From Cyanobium sp. Morenito 9A2 (GTDB taxonomy: Bacteria > Cyanobacteriota > Cyanobacteriia > PCC-6307 > Cyanobiaceae), in assembly GCF_024345575.1 (NCBI RefSeq), contig NZ_JAGQBJ010000003.1:1-64000 (forward strand): 64,000 bases of DNA. Direction: 5' to 3'. Made by a program: the position numbers and the translations under genes. Below, one piece after another: positions 55,356 through 64,000 of this stretch (positions are counted from its first letter, which is position 1; the number at the start of each line of letters is the position of its first letter). The notes beneath the pieces were generated by a model. The model was not told the DNA's origin, ran no database searches, and saw nothing but the letters and a program-made list of their open reading frames with translations.

Positions 55356-57542
55356 ATGCCGCTGCGAGCCCCATCGGTTGAAGTCATCTCCTCGGGTGAT
55401 GGTCCGGCCCCTGATGTCAGTCCCCCCATGAGCGCCCCAGTCCCAGCCCCGACCTGTTGCCATGGGGACAGCAGCGGCACCTCGACCCCGGACATGGAGC
55501 GGGAGCTGGCCCATGAACTCACGCTTCTGCGCCGCAAAGTCACCGTGGCGGCTGTGCTGACGGGCCTGGTGGTGCTCTCCAGCCTGCCCCACATGCTCGG
55601 AGGCCGTCATCTGCCCTTCCTGCCGATCTGGTTCACCAGCCCCTGGACCCAGCTGCTGCTCTCCACACCGGTGCTGTTCTGGTGCGGGCGGGAGTTCTTC
55701 AGCGGCGCCGCCTCAGCCTTCCGGCAGCACAGCGCCGACATGAACACCCTGGTGGCCGCCGGCACCGGCATCGCCTGGCTCACCTCGCTGGTTGCCACCC
55801 TCGCTCCGCAGCTGCTCACGGCGGAGGGGTTGCCAGCGGACGTCTACTACGAAACCGCCGCGGTGATCATCACCCTGGTACTGCTGGGCCGCCTGCTGGA
55901 GGCCCGGGCCCGTGGGCAAACGTCGGAGGCGATCCGGCGGTTGCTGAAGCTGCAGCCCCCCACGGCCCGTGTGCTCCGTGACGGTGTGCCGCAGGAGATC
56001 CCGGTGGCCCTGGTGGTGGTGGGAGATCGGGTGCAGGTGCGCCCCGGCGAGAAGCTGCCCGTGGACGGGGTGGTGGTGGAGGGCAGCTCCTGGGTGGAGG
56101 AATCAATGCTCACCGGTGAACCCACCGCAGTCGAAAAGGGCCCCGGCGACACGGTGATCGGCGCCTCGATGAACCGCAGCGGCAGCTTCAGCTTCCGTGT
56201 CAGCCGCGTGGGGGCCGACACCGTGCTCGCCCAGATCGTGGAGCTGGTACGCCAGGCCCAGAGCTCGCGCACCCGGGTGCAGAAGCTGGCTGATCAGGTG
56301 GTGGGCTGGTTCGTGCCGGTGGTGATCGCCATCGCCATTGCCGCCTTCGTGGGCTGGTTCCTGATGAGCGGCAACCCGGTGCTGGCGATGCTGTTCCTGG
56401 TGAGTGTGCTGGTGATCGCCTGCCCCTGTGCCCTGGGCCTGGCCACGCCTACCTCGATCATGGTGGCCTCCGGCAAGGGGGCCGAGAGCGGGCTGATCTT
56501 CCGCAGCGCCGAGGCCCTGGAAACCGCCGGCGGCTTGCGCACGATCGTGCTCGACAAGACCGGCACCCTCACCCTGGGCCACCCGGACGTGACCGATTTC
56601 GAGCGCTTGCCCCTGGCTCAGAGCAGCGGCCAGCTGCCGGTCCAGACCCTGCTGGCCGCCGTGGCAGCGCTGGAGGAGCGCTCGGAGCATCCGCTCGCCG
56701 AGGCGATCGTGGGCTACATCCGCCCCCAGCTCAGCGAGCCGCGACTGCCTGCCGTGGAGGGCTTCGAGGCGGTACCGGGCCGGGGCGTGCAGGGCACGGT
56801 GGCCGGGCGGAAGGTGCTGGTGGGCACACCCCGCTGGTTGAGCGAACTCGGCCTCAATAGCACCGGCCTCACCCCCCTGGTGACACGAATGGAGGCAGCG
56901 GCCTGCAGTGTGGCGGCGGTGGCGGTGGACGGGCGGATCGAGGCCTGCTTCGGCATCGCCGATCCGCTCAAGCCCAGCGCCGCCGCCGCCGTGGCCGCCC
57001 TGCGGCGCCTGGGCCTGCAGGTGGTGCTGCTCAGCGGCGATGCCCGCCGCACCGCCGAGGTGGTGGCGGCCCGGGTGGGGATCGAGCGGGTGATCGCCGA
57101 GGTGCGTCCCGCCGATAAGGCCGCGGTGATCCGCCGGTTGCAGGAGCAGGGGGAAGGCCCGGTGGCGATGGTGGGCGATGGCATCAACGACGCCCCCGCC
57201 CTGGCCCAGGCCGACGTGGGCCTGGCGATGGGCACCGGCACCGATGTGGCGATCGCCGCCAGCGACATCACCCTGATCTCCGGCCACCTGGTCGGGGTGC
57301 CCGCAGCGATCGAGCTCAGCCGCCACACGATGGCGAACATTCGCCAGAACCTCGTCTTCGCCTTCGCCTACAACGTGGCTGGCCTCCCGATCGCCGCCGG
57401 GCTGCTGTTCCCCTTCACCGGCTGGCTGCTGAGCCCGATGATCGCCGGTGCGGCGATGGCGTTCAGTTCGGTGTCGGTGGTGAGCAATGCGCTGCGGTTG
57501 CGCCGTTTCCGGCCCACTCCTCTCCCCGTGGCGGTGCCCTGA
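55356..57542 (+). CDS. copA: P1B-type copper-exporting ATPase (CopA-like)
   Basis: 728 residues from the ATG at 55356. All P-type landmarks are present: actuator TGEP (about 251), the metal site CPC in [14 protein letters not shown] (about 356), DKTGT with the phosphorylated Asp (about 400), SEHPLAE (nucleotide-domain HP) and [10 protein letters not shown] (about 607). Eight TM segments are consistent. No N-terminal HMA domain with CxxC exists; instead a Cys-Cys-His occurs in PTCCHGD. It would export Cu(I) at the expense of ATP. Its stop overlaps the cupredoxin start. Confidence 0.92.
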   Translation: MPLRAPSVEVISSGDGPAPDVSPPMSAPVPAPTCCHGDSSGTSTPDMERELAHELTLLRRKVTVAAVLTGLVVLSSLPHMLGGRHLPFLPIWFTSPWTQLLLSTPVLFWCGREFFSGAASAFRQHSADMNTLVAAGTGIAWLTSLVATLAPQLLTAEGLPADVYYETAAVIITLVLLGRLLEARARGQTSEAIRRLLKLQPPTARVLRDGVPQEIPVALVVVGDRVQVRPGEKLPVDGVVVEGSSWVEESMLTGEPTAVEKGPGDTVIGASMNRSGSFSFRVSRVGADTVLAQIVELVRQAQSSRTRVQKLADQVVGWFVPVVIAIAIAAFVGWFLMSGNPVLAMLFLVSVLVIACPCALGLATPTSIMVASGKGAESGLIFRSAEALETAGGLRTIVLDKTGTLTLGHPDVTDFERLPLAQSSGQLPVQTLLAAVAALEERSEHPLAEAIVGYIRPQLSEPRLPAVEGFEAVPGRGVQGTVAGRKVLVGTPRWLSELGLNSTGLTPLVTRMEAAACSVAAVAVDGRIEACFGIADPLKPSAAAAVAALRRLGLQVVLLSGDARRTAEVVAARVGIERVIAEVRPADKAAVIRRLQEQGEGPVAMVGDGINDAPALAQADVGLAMGTGTDVAIAASDITLISGHLVGVPAAIELSRHTMANIRQNLVFAFAYNVAGLPIAAGLLFPFTGWLLSPMIAGAAMAFSSVSVVSNALRLRRFRPTPLPVAVP

Positions 57543-57997
57543 TGGTGCTTCCTCTGCTGATGGCGGGGGGGCCTGCCGCCCGCGCTGCGGCCGAGCCCCT
57601 CTGGCGCACGGTCGAGCAGCCCCTGGGCCTCAAGCTGCTGGTGGTCGTGGTCGGCCTGGTTTTGATCGCCTGGGAACTGTGGTGGTTTCTGGGGCGCCAT
57701 GGAGGCGGCGTGGCGGCTCGGGTGGGGGAGCAGGGCCTCCAGGGGATCACGATCACGGTGGATGGCGGCTATGCCCCCGCTCGGATCAAGGCGATGGCCG
57801 GCCGCCCGCTGCGGCTCTCTTTTCACCGCATCGATCCCAGCGGCTGTGTGGCCCAGGTGATCTTTCCTGACTTCCACAAAACTCTCGATCTGCCCATGAA
57901 TGCCACCACCAGCCTGGAGCTGCCGCCCACCGAGCCGGGGATCTATCCCTTTCACTGCGGCATGAACATGGTGCGCGGTGTGCTGGAGCTGGAGTGA
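57542..57997 (+). CDS. Membrane-anchored cupredoxin-domain protein
   Basis: 151 residues, starting inside the copA stop codon. One TM helix (LLVVVVGLVLIAWELWWFLG) follows a short N-terminal part. The domain ITVDGGYAPARIKAMAGRPL ... FHRIDPSGCVAQVIFPDFHK ... GIYPFHCGMNMVRGVLE has the cupredoxin fold with C-x..-H-x-G-M-type copper ligands. It may hand over or store copper on the outer face, beside CopA. Confidence 0.85.
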   Translation: MVLPLLMAGGPAARAAAEPLWRTVEQPLGLKLLVVVVGLVLIAWELWWFLGRHGGGVAARVGEQGLQGITITVDGGYAPARIKAMAGRPLRLSFHRIDPSGCVAQVIFPDFHKTLDLPMNATTSLELPPTEPGIYPFHCGMNMVRGVLELE

Positions 57998-58012
57998 CGT
58001 TCCGCCGCAACT

Positions 58013-58732
58013 TCAGAGCGCAAACAGAGTGTCGTACTTGTGGTACTCGGGTTTACGCAAGCCTTCCACCGCCAGCATCCGGCGCAGTTCGATGATCTCC
58101 GCCCGCTGGGCCACGATCACACCGCGCGCAAAACGATGGATCGTTGGGTTGGTGCTCTTGGCCAGGGCGTCGTGGGCCATGATCAGGGCCCCGCCGTGGT
58201 GATCGAGCATCCCCTCGAGGAACCACACCACCCGGTTCTCTTTGGTGGGGAGCTCACCCATCATTCGCATGCCGTCGATCTGGGCCTGGCCCATGCGCGT
58301 GAGCCCCGAGAGGCTGTTGGGATCGCCGCCGTTCGCCAGCGCCACCGGATAGACCGGCGCCTGGGGGTACCAGGCCTTGCGCCAGAGGCCCATGGCGCGG
58401 ATCTCGCTCGCCTGATCCCGCCAGATCGTCTTTCCCAGGGCCCCGACACCGGGCGCTCCGATGCCAAAGACGAACTCGCTCATGCGCAGAGCCCCGGAGT
58501 GGTGCTGCACCATGCCGTCGATGAAGCGCAGGTCGTAGGTGGAGCCGGCTGGTCCTAGGTCATGGGCGTGGCCGGCATGGGCAGGATTGACCCCCGTCGG
58601 GGCGGCCATGCCAGGCCTGCCGTCCATGCCGCGATGGCCCGCGTGGGGATCCATCTGGGCCAGGGTCGGGGAGGAGAGCAGCGCCGCAAGGGTGAGTGCG
58701 GAGACTCCGAACCGCAACACGGGTCCAGCCAT
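58013..58732 (-). CDS. Secreted DUF305 copper-associated protein
   Basis: 239 residues from the ATG at 58732, chosen because the MerR-type promoter ends 31 bases upstream. Signal peptide (FGVSALTLAALLSSPTLAQ), a His/Met-rich stretch (MDPHAGHRGMDGRPGM), then DUF305: FIDGMVQHHSGALRMSEFVF and later FLEGMLDHHGGALIMAHDAL. Two His-His-rich helices and many Met suggest copper binding. It converges on the cupredoxin gene but has its own copy of the operator. Confidence 0.88.
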   Translation of the reverse strand: MAGPVLRFGVSALTLAALLSSPTLAQMDPHAGHRGMDGRPGMAAPTGVNPAHAGHAHDLGPAGSTYDLRFIDGMVQHHSGALRMSEFVFGIGAPGVGALGKTIWRDQASEIRAMGLWRKAWYPQAPVYPVALANGGDPNSLSGLTRMGQAQIDGMRMMGELPTKENRVVWFLEGMLDHHGGALIMAHDALAKSTNPTIHRFARGVIVAQRAEIIELRRMLAVEGLRKPEYHKYDTLFAL

Positions 58733-58762
58733 GGGAGAGCGGAGGAAAAAGAAAGCAACACC

Positions 58763-58794
58763 ACCGTATGGTCTCCCCTCAGATGGAGAGTCAA
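58763..58794 (-). promoter_or_regulatory. Second MerR-type promoter/operator
   Basis: On the minus strand: TTGACT, 20-bp spacer with CTCC-atctgagg-GGAG, then TACGGT. It differs from 54440-54471 at only a few positions in the dyad and shares the same spacing. So the DUF305 gene is probably induced by the same regulator. Confidence 0.85.
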
Positions 58795-59450
58795 GGCCCT
58801 GGGCTTGCTTTCGGTCGATCCCAGGGGTTGATCCCCAGGCCTGCGGGATCAGCCCATCGCCTTCCGCAGCGTCCCCACTCCATTCGGCTGATCGCTGGAC
58901 CTGGAGCGCCTTCCCCTGCCCTCCAGCCCCGTTCCTTGGGCCGTCGCCGGCCCCTTGGCGGGCCTGATCACCAAGGCGACCAGCGATCCTGCCTCGGCCC
59001 AGCAGACGTCCCATCGCCCCACCCCTGGCACGACACCGCAGCCGGCCGATGGGTGGGCCTACCCCCTCCAACCGGTCGTTGGAGGGGGTCGTCGCGTGGT
59101 TCCTCCCACCTCCGGGGGGGGCTGGACAAGCCGGGCGACGGCCCAGCCATGGTCGACCCCACGCCTCCCGGACCAGCGATCGATTGAGCCCTCAAGGATT
59201 TCATCGGCCGGTTCGCTCCAGCCACCTCGATGGCTTCGCCACCGTTGACCCCGGGCACCTGGGCGTTGATTGAGCAGCCGTGACGTCAGCTGGTTCCGAT
59301 CTCAGTGTCACGCGCCCACGGATCTCTGGAGAGAGCGGATCGTCGTTCACACCATCGGAGGTGGGCCAACCCCGACCTACCCAACGCCACCCCAACGCGG
59401 TAAGACCGGCCCATCAGACCTACGCTCGGGCTCAGCGCCTGAGCTCTTCG
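58795..59450. other. Spacer with a perfect inverted repeat
   Basis: No supportable gene in about 650 bases. It holds the 12-bp inverted repeat at 59061-59089. Confidence 0.45.
59061..59089. repeat. Perfect 12-bp inverted repeat
   Basis: ACCCCCTCCAAC and GTTGGAGGGGGT around CGGTC. A very stable hairpin with no T-run; it could be a terminator-like or regulatory structure. Confidence 0.6.
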
Positions 59451-60077
59451 ATGGTCTGGTTCCTGTCTGAGCGCTCCCGATCCACCCTCCCCTCGGGCAG
59501 GGTTTCGATCACCAGGGCCTGGGGGCCCCGCTGCCTTGGCCCTGGGGTTCGTCGGCGCCGCTGGGCTGCGGTGGTGGGGCTTGTGCTCCTGGGAGCGGCG
59601 AACCCCGCTCACTCCGAGCTGGCCCTCGGTCCTGAGCCTGCGGTCGGCTTCAGCCTCGAGCAGACGGGCCGTCGGCTGCTGCCCACGGGTGATCCGGTCT
59701 GGGAGTTGCGCCTCAGCCTCCCCGGCGAACCAGTCCGACGCTTTGACGCGTTGGTGGGTCGCGCCTCCGCCCAAGGCGCCGATCGCCAACGGCTGGGCAG
59801 CCACGCCCCCCTGCCACCAGGCCGTTACCGCGTCGGCCCGATCGTGCCCGTGCCGGCCGGCCTGAACCCGGAGTTGGGCCGCTCCCTCTGGATCGACCTG
59901 CAGCCGTTGTTCTCCACCGCCCGACGCGCCTTGGGAATTCACCTCGATCCCAGCGCTGGGCTGGGTGCCGAGAGTGGCACGGAGGGTTGCATCGGCCTGA
60001 TCCACGCCGCTGATCTCGAGCACTTGGGGGAGCTCCTGCGTCGCCATCGGGTGCGTCTGTTGCAGGTGGTGTCGTGA
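59451..60077 (+). CDS. L,D-transpeptidase-like secreted protein
   Basis: 208 residues from the ATG at 59451. Hydrophobic signal (WAAVVGLVLLGAANPAHSEL), then beta-rich sequence and LGIHLDPSAGLGAESGTEGC followed by IGLIHAADL: a His followed 16 residues later by G-T-E-G-C-I-G, the YkuD/DUF2778 catalytic pattern. It probably acts on peptidoglycan in the periplasm. It is the second YkuD-type protein in the window; unlike the one at 11650 this one is exported. Confidence 0.75.
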   Translation: MVWFLSERSRSTLPSGRVSITRAWGPRCLGPGVRRRRWAAVVGLVLLGAANPAHSELALGPEPAVGFSLEQTGRRLLPTGDPVWELRLSLPGEPVRRFDALVGRASAQGADRQRLGSHAPLPPGRYRVGPIVPVPAGLNPELGRSLWIDLQPLFSTARRALGIHLDPSAGLGAESGTEGCIGLIHAADLEHLGELLRRHRVRLLQVVS

Positions 60078-60170
60078 GTGTGGGCCAGTCCGCTCCCGCC
60101 GCCTGAGCCGTCCGTCGGCTCCCCAGCCCCCACCTGCGGGTGGCCAGACTCCAGCCACTGGTGAACCCCC

Positions 60171-61142
60171 GTGGACCCGCAGCCCGTCTCCGTTTCCAGC
60201 CGACCGCTGCTGCATGCAGGCCTGGGCCGCCACTCTGGGCGCCAGGGTGCCTGGTGGGGAGCCCCGGCTCAGGCTCTGGGGGCGGCCCTGGGCTGTGCGT
60301 TGGCCCTGGCCGGATGCGGGGAACCCCAGCCCCCCAGCGAACTGCGCCAGGTGCAGGCGGTCAGCGACCAGTTGCTGCGTGCCAATGGCATTCGCACCAC
60401 CCCGATTCGCTTTGCCCTCGAGGCGGGTGAGACGGCTCCCTACTGGGCCCAGAAGGCGGGCCTGTGCAAGGCCAGTAAGCAGGAAACGGATGCCGGGGAT
60501 GCTTGCGAGCACTGGGCCCACCTTTCACCGGCCGATGCCGAGACCCCGGCCCACCGCCAGGTCAACCGCCTCTCCTACCTGTTAGGCACCGCCAGCGCGC
60601 GCACCTACGCCCACGGGCTGATCACCTTCGATCGCTCCTTCTTCCTCGTCCACGGCGACGACCAGGGTGCCTTGCGCTGCGTGGTGGCCCACGAACTCAC
60701 CCACTTCCTGCGTCGCCATGGCTTCTTGAGCTCCCGGGCGGTCAACGGCGCCTGGAAGGATCTTCCGGAGCAGCAGCGCCAGAGGGCCCTGGCCACCCTC
60801 TCCCAGACGCAGGAGCTGGCCGCCGATCGCAACGCGATGCTGATGACCGCCATCGCTGGCCACGACCCGGTGCTCTGTGTGCAGCAACTCCAGAACGGCG
60901 CCCAGCTCGATGCGGACTACGCCCCGGAGGCCCCCCTGGAAAGCCACCCCGGCTACGTCCGCCGCCTCGCCTCTGCCCGGGCTTATCTCAAAGGCCCCCT
61001 GCAGCGGGACCTGGCCGCCTGGCGACAGGCGGAGGGCAAGCGGGGTGGCCTCCAGGAGGGGTCCGCCCCTCGCTGGAGCTGGGATCCAAACGATCAGCTG
61101 CTCACCGTGCGCACCCTGCCGGAGCGCAGGGTTTCGCCGTAG
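60171..61142 (+). CDS. M48-like zinc metallopeptidase lipoprotein
   Basis: 323 residues from a GTG. A lipobox (LGCALALAGCGEP) near residue 49 predicts lipid anchoring. The catalytic VVAHELTHFLRRHGFL (HExxH) is followed about 50 residues later by QELAADRNAML, the third ligand region (E-x-x-x-D). Family members work as periplasmic proteases or in membrane quality control. Its 3' end overlaps the convergent cupin gene by 41 bases. Confidence 0.82.
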   Translation: MDPQPVSVSSRPLLHAGLGRHSGRQGAWWGAPAQALGAALGCALALAGCGEPQPPSELRQVQAVSDQLLRANGIRTTPIRFALEAGETAPYWAQKAGLCKASKQETDAGDACEHWAHLSPADAETPAHRQVNRLSYLLGTASARTYAHGLITFDRSFFLVHGDDQGALRCVVAHELTHFLRRHGFLSSRAVNGAWKDLPEQQRQRALATLSQTQELAADRNAMLMTAIAGHDPVLCVQQLQNGAQLDADYAPEAPLESHPGYVRRLASARAYLKGPLQRDLAAWRQAEGKRGGLQEGSAPRWSWDPNDQLLTVRTLPERRVSP

Positions 61143-61611
61143 TTCCACCCGCTTTTTCAAGCACGGTTACCGCTTGTCCGTCTACTCCCGCGTAGATCAC
61201 AACGATCGTGGCGGGCACCGAACCAGGATTCTCGCCGTAGTGGGCGGTGTTGACCATTTCCACGATCGGATCGCCCGCATGCAGTTCCAACACCGCGCCG
61301 CTGGTGGCCACCACGCGCAGGCGCCCCTCCAACAGCACCCCTGCGTTGATCACCGGATGGTGGTGCAGGGGCAGGCGCATCCCCGCGGGGATCGTGATCC
61401 GCAGGATCGTCACCTGGGGCTGACCCGTTCCATAGGCGGGCAGGGTCGCCCCGTTCCAGGAGCGACTGGTGCGCACCAGGGTCTCGACCTTCACCCCCGC
61501 GCTGGTCTGGGGGGCGGGCTCACCATCGGCCTGCACCGGGCCCCAGCCCAGGCAGCAGAACGTTGCGGCGCCAATCCCAAGCCCCAGCAGCCGCTGCCCC
61601 AGGCTGCCCAT
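61102..61611 (-). CDS. Secreted cupin-domain protein
   Basis: 169 residues. Signal peptide (LGLGIGAATFCCLGWGPVQA), then a single cupin barrel: ITIPAGMRLPLHHHPVINAG and LELHAGDPIVEMVNTAHYGE give the metal-binding His cluster. Function unknown. Its ATG shares one base with the RidA stop, so the two are coupled. Confidence 0.82.
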   Translation of the reverse strand: MGSLGQRLLGLGIGAATFCCLGWGPVQADGEPAPQTSAGVKVETLVRTSRSWNGATLPAYGTGQPQVTILRITIPAGMRLPLHHHPVINAGVLLEGRLRVVATSGAVLELHAGDPIVEMVNTAHYGENPGSVPATIVVIYAGVDGQAVTVLEKAGGTTAKPCAPAGCAR

Positions 61612-62012
61612 CAACCCAGAACCGCAATGGCGTCAATCTCCACCCGTGCCCCCCTGGGCAGGGCGGCCACCTGGACGCAGGCCCGGGCCGGGGACACTCC
61701 GCTGCCGAAGGTGCCGGCGTACAGGGCATTCACCCTGGCGAAGTCGGCCAGATCGGTGAGGAACACCGTGGTGCGCACCACCTGCTGGGGCGTGGCTCCC
61801 GCCTCGGCCAGCACCGCTTCGAGGTTGGCCAGCACCTGGCGCGTTTCCGCCTCCACATCGCCTTCGCCCACCAGCACGCCGCTGGTTGGATCAAGGGCGA
61901 TCTGGCCCGAGCAGAACAGCAGTCCCGCGGCCTTCACAGCCTGGTTGTAGGGCCCCACAGGGGCGGGTGCCTGGGTCGTGGTGATCGCTTCGAGGGCGGG
62001 GGCGGCAACCAT
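61611..62012 (-). CDS. RidA family enamine/imine deaminase
   Basis: 133 residues. APAPVGPYNQAVKAAGLLFC, SGQIALDP, ETRQVLANLEAVLAEAGATP and a C-terminal SPARACVQVAALPRGARVEI show the RidA/YjgF fold with the substrate Arg in ARACVQ. It hydrolyses reactive enamines from PLP enzymes, in the cytoplasm. Followed directly by the cupin gene. Confidence 0.93.
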   Translation of the reverse strand: MVAAPALEAITTTQAPAPVGPYNQAVKAAGLLFCSGQIALDPTSGVLVGEGDVEAETRQVLANLEAVLAEAGATPQQVVRTTVFLTDLADFARVNALYAGTFGSGVSPARACVQVAALPRGARVEIDAIAVLG

Positions 62013-62110
62013 GGCGGGTGAAGATGGGGCGCTGAGCTTATGGCCCGACGCCCATCGCCGGCACCGTTTCCCCCCCCACCAGTTCTTCAGACGCTGCGGC
62101 TTCCCCCCAG

Positions 62111-63229
62111 GTGGAGCTGCGGAATCTCTGGCACCGCTACCCGAGAGCCGTCTCGCATGTCGCCACGGGCGCTGAATGGACCCTCTCGGCCGTCGATTTC
62201 CAGCTCAATCCCGGGGAACTGGTCGGGTTGCTGGGTCCCTCGGGCTGCGGTAAATCCACCCTGTTGCGTCTGATTGCTGGCTTTGAACGGCCGTCCCGGG
62301 GCAGCGTCTGGATCGATGGGCGGGAGGTGGCGGGCCCCCGGCGCTGGATCGAACCGGAGCGCCGTGGGGTGGGCATGGTCTTCCAGGACTACGCCCTGTT
62401 CCCCCACCTCGATGCCTGGCGCAACACCTGCTTCGGCCTGCGTCCCCACCAGGAGCGCGGCCGCGCCGCCTGGCTTCTCGAACTGCTGGGTCTGAAGGGC
62501 TTGGAGCAGCGCTACCCCCATGAGCTTTCCGGTGGCCAGCGCCAGCGCCTGGCCCTGGCCCGGGCCCTGGCACCTGGGCCAGCCCTGGTGCTGCTGGATG
62601 AACCGTTCTCGAACCTGGATGTGGAGGTGCGCACGCGCCTGAGGGGGGAGTTGCCCGGGGTGCTTGGCCAATGCGGCGCCAGTGGCCTGATCGTCACCCA
62701 CGATCCGGAGGAGGCCCTGGCGATCTGCGATCGGGTGGCCGTGCTTCGAGCCGGGGTGTTGCATCAGTGCGCCAGCCCCCGGGAGCTGGTGGAGCACCCC
62801 GCCAGTGCCTTCGTCGGCCGCTTTGCGCTCCAGGGGAATCTGTTGCCGGCTTGGCGTGAGCGTGATCGGATCCATACGGCCGTTGGTGTCTTCGCGCCCC
62901 AGGGGGAAGTGCCCCGGCCCCAGGACGCTCGCCCGGACACAGGCCGTGGTGAACCCCTGGCCCTGGAGGTGCTGATTCGACCGAGCGGCTTTGACCTGGC
63001 CGCTGACCCCGCCGGGGAGGTCCAGGTGGTGGGCCGGGAATTCCTCGGGCGTGAGTGGTTTTATCAGGTGGAGGCGGGCCCGCTCCGCCTGCGCCTTCGT
63101 TTGCCCCTGGAGCAGGAACTGGAGCGCGGCCAGCGCTGTCGGTTGAGCCTCAAACCCGATCAGTGGGCCCTGCTGTTTCCCGAGGGCGTCTCCTTGCTCC
63201 CCATCCCCGGTTCTGTGCCGATGCTGTGA
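62111..63229 (+). CDS. ABC transporter ATP-binding protein (Fe3+/sulfate/polyamine type)
   Basis: 372 residues from a GTG (VELRNLWHRYP). Walker A GPSGCGKST, Q-loop VFQDYALFPH, signature LSGGQRQRLALARALA, Walker B LVLLDEPFSNLD and H-loop VTHD are complete. The C-terminal 120 residues form a TOBE-like domain, as in FutC/PotA/CysA proteins. No permease or binding-protein gene is adjacent, so the substrate is open; iron is a reasonable guess from the FbpC-like layout. Confidence 0.9.
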   Translation: MELRNLWHRYPRAVSHVATGAEWTLSAVDFQLNPGELVGLLGPSGCGKSTLLRLIAGFERPSRGSVWIDGREVAGPRRWIEPERRGVGMVFQDYALFPHLDAWRNTCFGLRPHQERGRAAWLLELLGLKGLEQRYPHELSGGQRQRLALARALAPGPALVLLDEPFSNLDVEVRTRLRGELPGVLGQCGASGLIVTHDPEEALAICDRVAVLRAGVLHQCASPRELVEHPASAFVGRFALQGNLLPAWRERDRIHTAVGVFAPQGEVPRPQDARPDTGRGEPLALEVLIRPSGFDLAADPAGEVQVVGREFLGREWFYQVEAGPLRLRLRLPLEQELERGQRCRLSLKPDQWALLFPEGVSLLPIPGSVPML

Positions 63230-63270
63230 GCGGGTGGCGATTGGTGCTGCCCGCAGGGTGGTCTGGGCTT

Positions 63271-63588
63271 TTACATCCTGGAGAGGGCCGTGATCTTCGC
63301 CAACTTCTTGATATTGAGGCCCTCAAGATCACTGATCTGTAGCAGACCGTCTTTCACCATGCCAGCGAAGGTGAAGAGAAGAGCTGAAGTGTTGAAGTCA
63401 TACTTGCCGTCAAACTCGTATCTCCTGGTGCTGAGATAGTCGTGGAGGCCCCAGATCTGATCGAGAGTCACGATGGAATTGCTCAACTCCTGGACACTTC
63501 TGGTGAGATCGGCCAGATCCCGCTCATAGGCCAATGTAAAGGCCGCCCGGGCGGCTTCCTCCTCTTCATGGCTCCAGTCTTCCTCCAT
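63271..63588 (-). CDS. frp: Fluorescence recovery protein (FRP)
   Basis: 105 residues from the ATG at 63588. It matches the FRP pattern: an N-terminal W-S-H/Q-E start, helical AARAAFTLAYERDLADLTRS, then LDQIWGLHDYLSTRRYEFDG, KYDFNTSALLFTFA and DLEGLNIKKLAKI. FRP binds activated orange carotenoid protein and speeds its return to the inactive form, ending non-photochemical quenching. It lies 32 bases downstream of crtW on the same strand, the usual OCP-region neighbourhood. OCP itself is not in the window. Confidence 0.85.
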   Translation of the reverse strand: MEEDWSHEEEEAARAAFTLAYERDLADLTRSVQELSNSIVTLDQIWGLHDYLSTRRYEFDGKYDFNTSALLFTFAGMVKDGLLQISDLEGLNIKKLAKITALSRM

Positions 63589-63620
63589 GCTTAACTTTTC
63601 ATCATTGTCAATCCACCACC

Positions 63621-64000
63621 TTAGCGCTGGGCGTGGTGCTGACGCGTGGATCGTTCCATTGCATGGACCCTTGGCAGCAGGTGCCAGGGAACATGGGGGT
63701 AGTGATGGTGCTCCCAGTGATAGCCGAAGTGATAACAGCTCACCAGCGACAGCAGCGGCGGAAGGGCCCAGCTGCGAACGTGATGGGGCTCGTCCGTTGC
63801 GGCTCCCAGGCTTCCCCGGTGGGGCAAGTACGTTCCAAACAGAAAGAGCTGAAGGGAGCTGAGCAAGAGCGGCACAGTCCAATACAAAAGGATTGAGGCG
63901 ATTGACCCGGCCCCCGCCCAGCGCAGGGTCATGCCCAGGCCTGCCCAGGTTCCGACCAGAAGGATCAACTGCTGGGGATGGAGATATCCAGCCATGAAGC
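63621..64000 (-). CDS. crtW: Beta-carotene ketolase (CrtW), C-terminal part
   Basis: The 5' end lies beyond the right edge. Two TM-like stretches (LILLVGTWAGLGMTLRWAGA; LLYWTVPLLLSSLQLFLFGT) precede LPHRGSLGAATDEPHHVRSW and the iron-binding LVSCYHFGYHWEHHHYPHVP, the CrtW histidine boxes. It adds keto groups to the beta-ring to make echinenone or canthaxanthin, the carotenoids used by OCP. Ends MERSTRQHHAQR. Confidence 0.9.
   Translation of the reverse strand, partial: FMAGYLHPQQLILLVGTWAGLGMTLRWAGAGSIASILLYWTVPLLLSSLQLFLFGTYLPHRGSLGAATDEPHHVRSWALPPLLSLVSCYHFGYHWEHHHYPHVPWHLLPRVHAMERSTRQHHAQR

Noticed and set aside
1-64000. CRISPR array
   Set aside because: No regularly spaced direct repeats with unique spacers were seen; the tandem repeats found are contiguous short units.

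Overview
The window reads as a high-GC cyanobacterial chromosome of the Synechococcus/Cyanobium type. This is inferred from family content: a cyAbrB regulator, a phytochelatin-synthase-like peptidase, a fluorescence recovery protein (FRP) next to a CrtW-type carotenoid ketolase, tandem DUF3721 proteins, an orphan Nif11 peptide and DUF305 metal proteins.

Left flank (1-3.4 kb): phytochelatin-synthase-like gene, cyAbrB, tRNA-Asp and an IS256 transposase scrap. An AT-rich type II restriction-modification cassette follows (3.4-7.0 kb). A controller HTH gene and a PD-(D/E)XK nuclease form one operon, the methyltransferase converges on it, and a perfect palindrome sits in front of the controller.

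Accessory element (about 8.4-26.4 kb), lying against the 3' end of tRNA-Pro: the minus-strand half looks plasmid-like. It has an ArdC relative, a sigma factor, a YkuD L,D-transpeptidase with a small two-helix membrane protein, a RES/Xre toxin-antitoxin pair, 21-bp iteron-like repeats and a family of hairpins about 30-50 nt upstream of four genes. A YefM/YoeB pair lies on the plus strand. Divergent to this, the plus strand carries a phage-type major capsid protein and a run of virion- or fibre-like proteins, some collagen-like. I see no terminase, portal, protease, tail tube, tape measure or integrase. A shared 20-30 nt sequence precedes the capsid gene and both collagen-like genes. An AT-rich cargo segment (20.4-22.3 kb) splits the fibre region.

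Middle (26.5-47.7 kb): malate/lactate dehydrogenase and a COQ4-like protein, then a decayed stretch with a class D beta-lactamase, a porin-like protein, an alpha/beta hydrolase, an RND efflux pair and a thermonuclease, all broken by frameshifts or stops. Intact genes between them include an amidase, a histidine phosphatase, a GT2 glycosyltransferase and a Nif11 peptide.

Right part (47.8-64 kb): a metal and redox block. It contains a polyferredoxin/cNMP-binding fusion, two DUF305 proteins, and a MerR regulator divergent from an operon of two DUF3721 proteins, a PepSY-type membrane protein, a CopA-like P1B ATPase and a cupredoxin. The same operator recurs upstream of the second DUF305 gene, which suggests one regulon. 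Then come an L,D-transpeptidase, an M48-like lipoprotein, a cupin, RidA, an ABC ATPase, FRP and CrtW (cut by the right edge).
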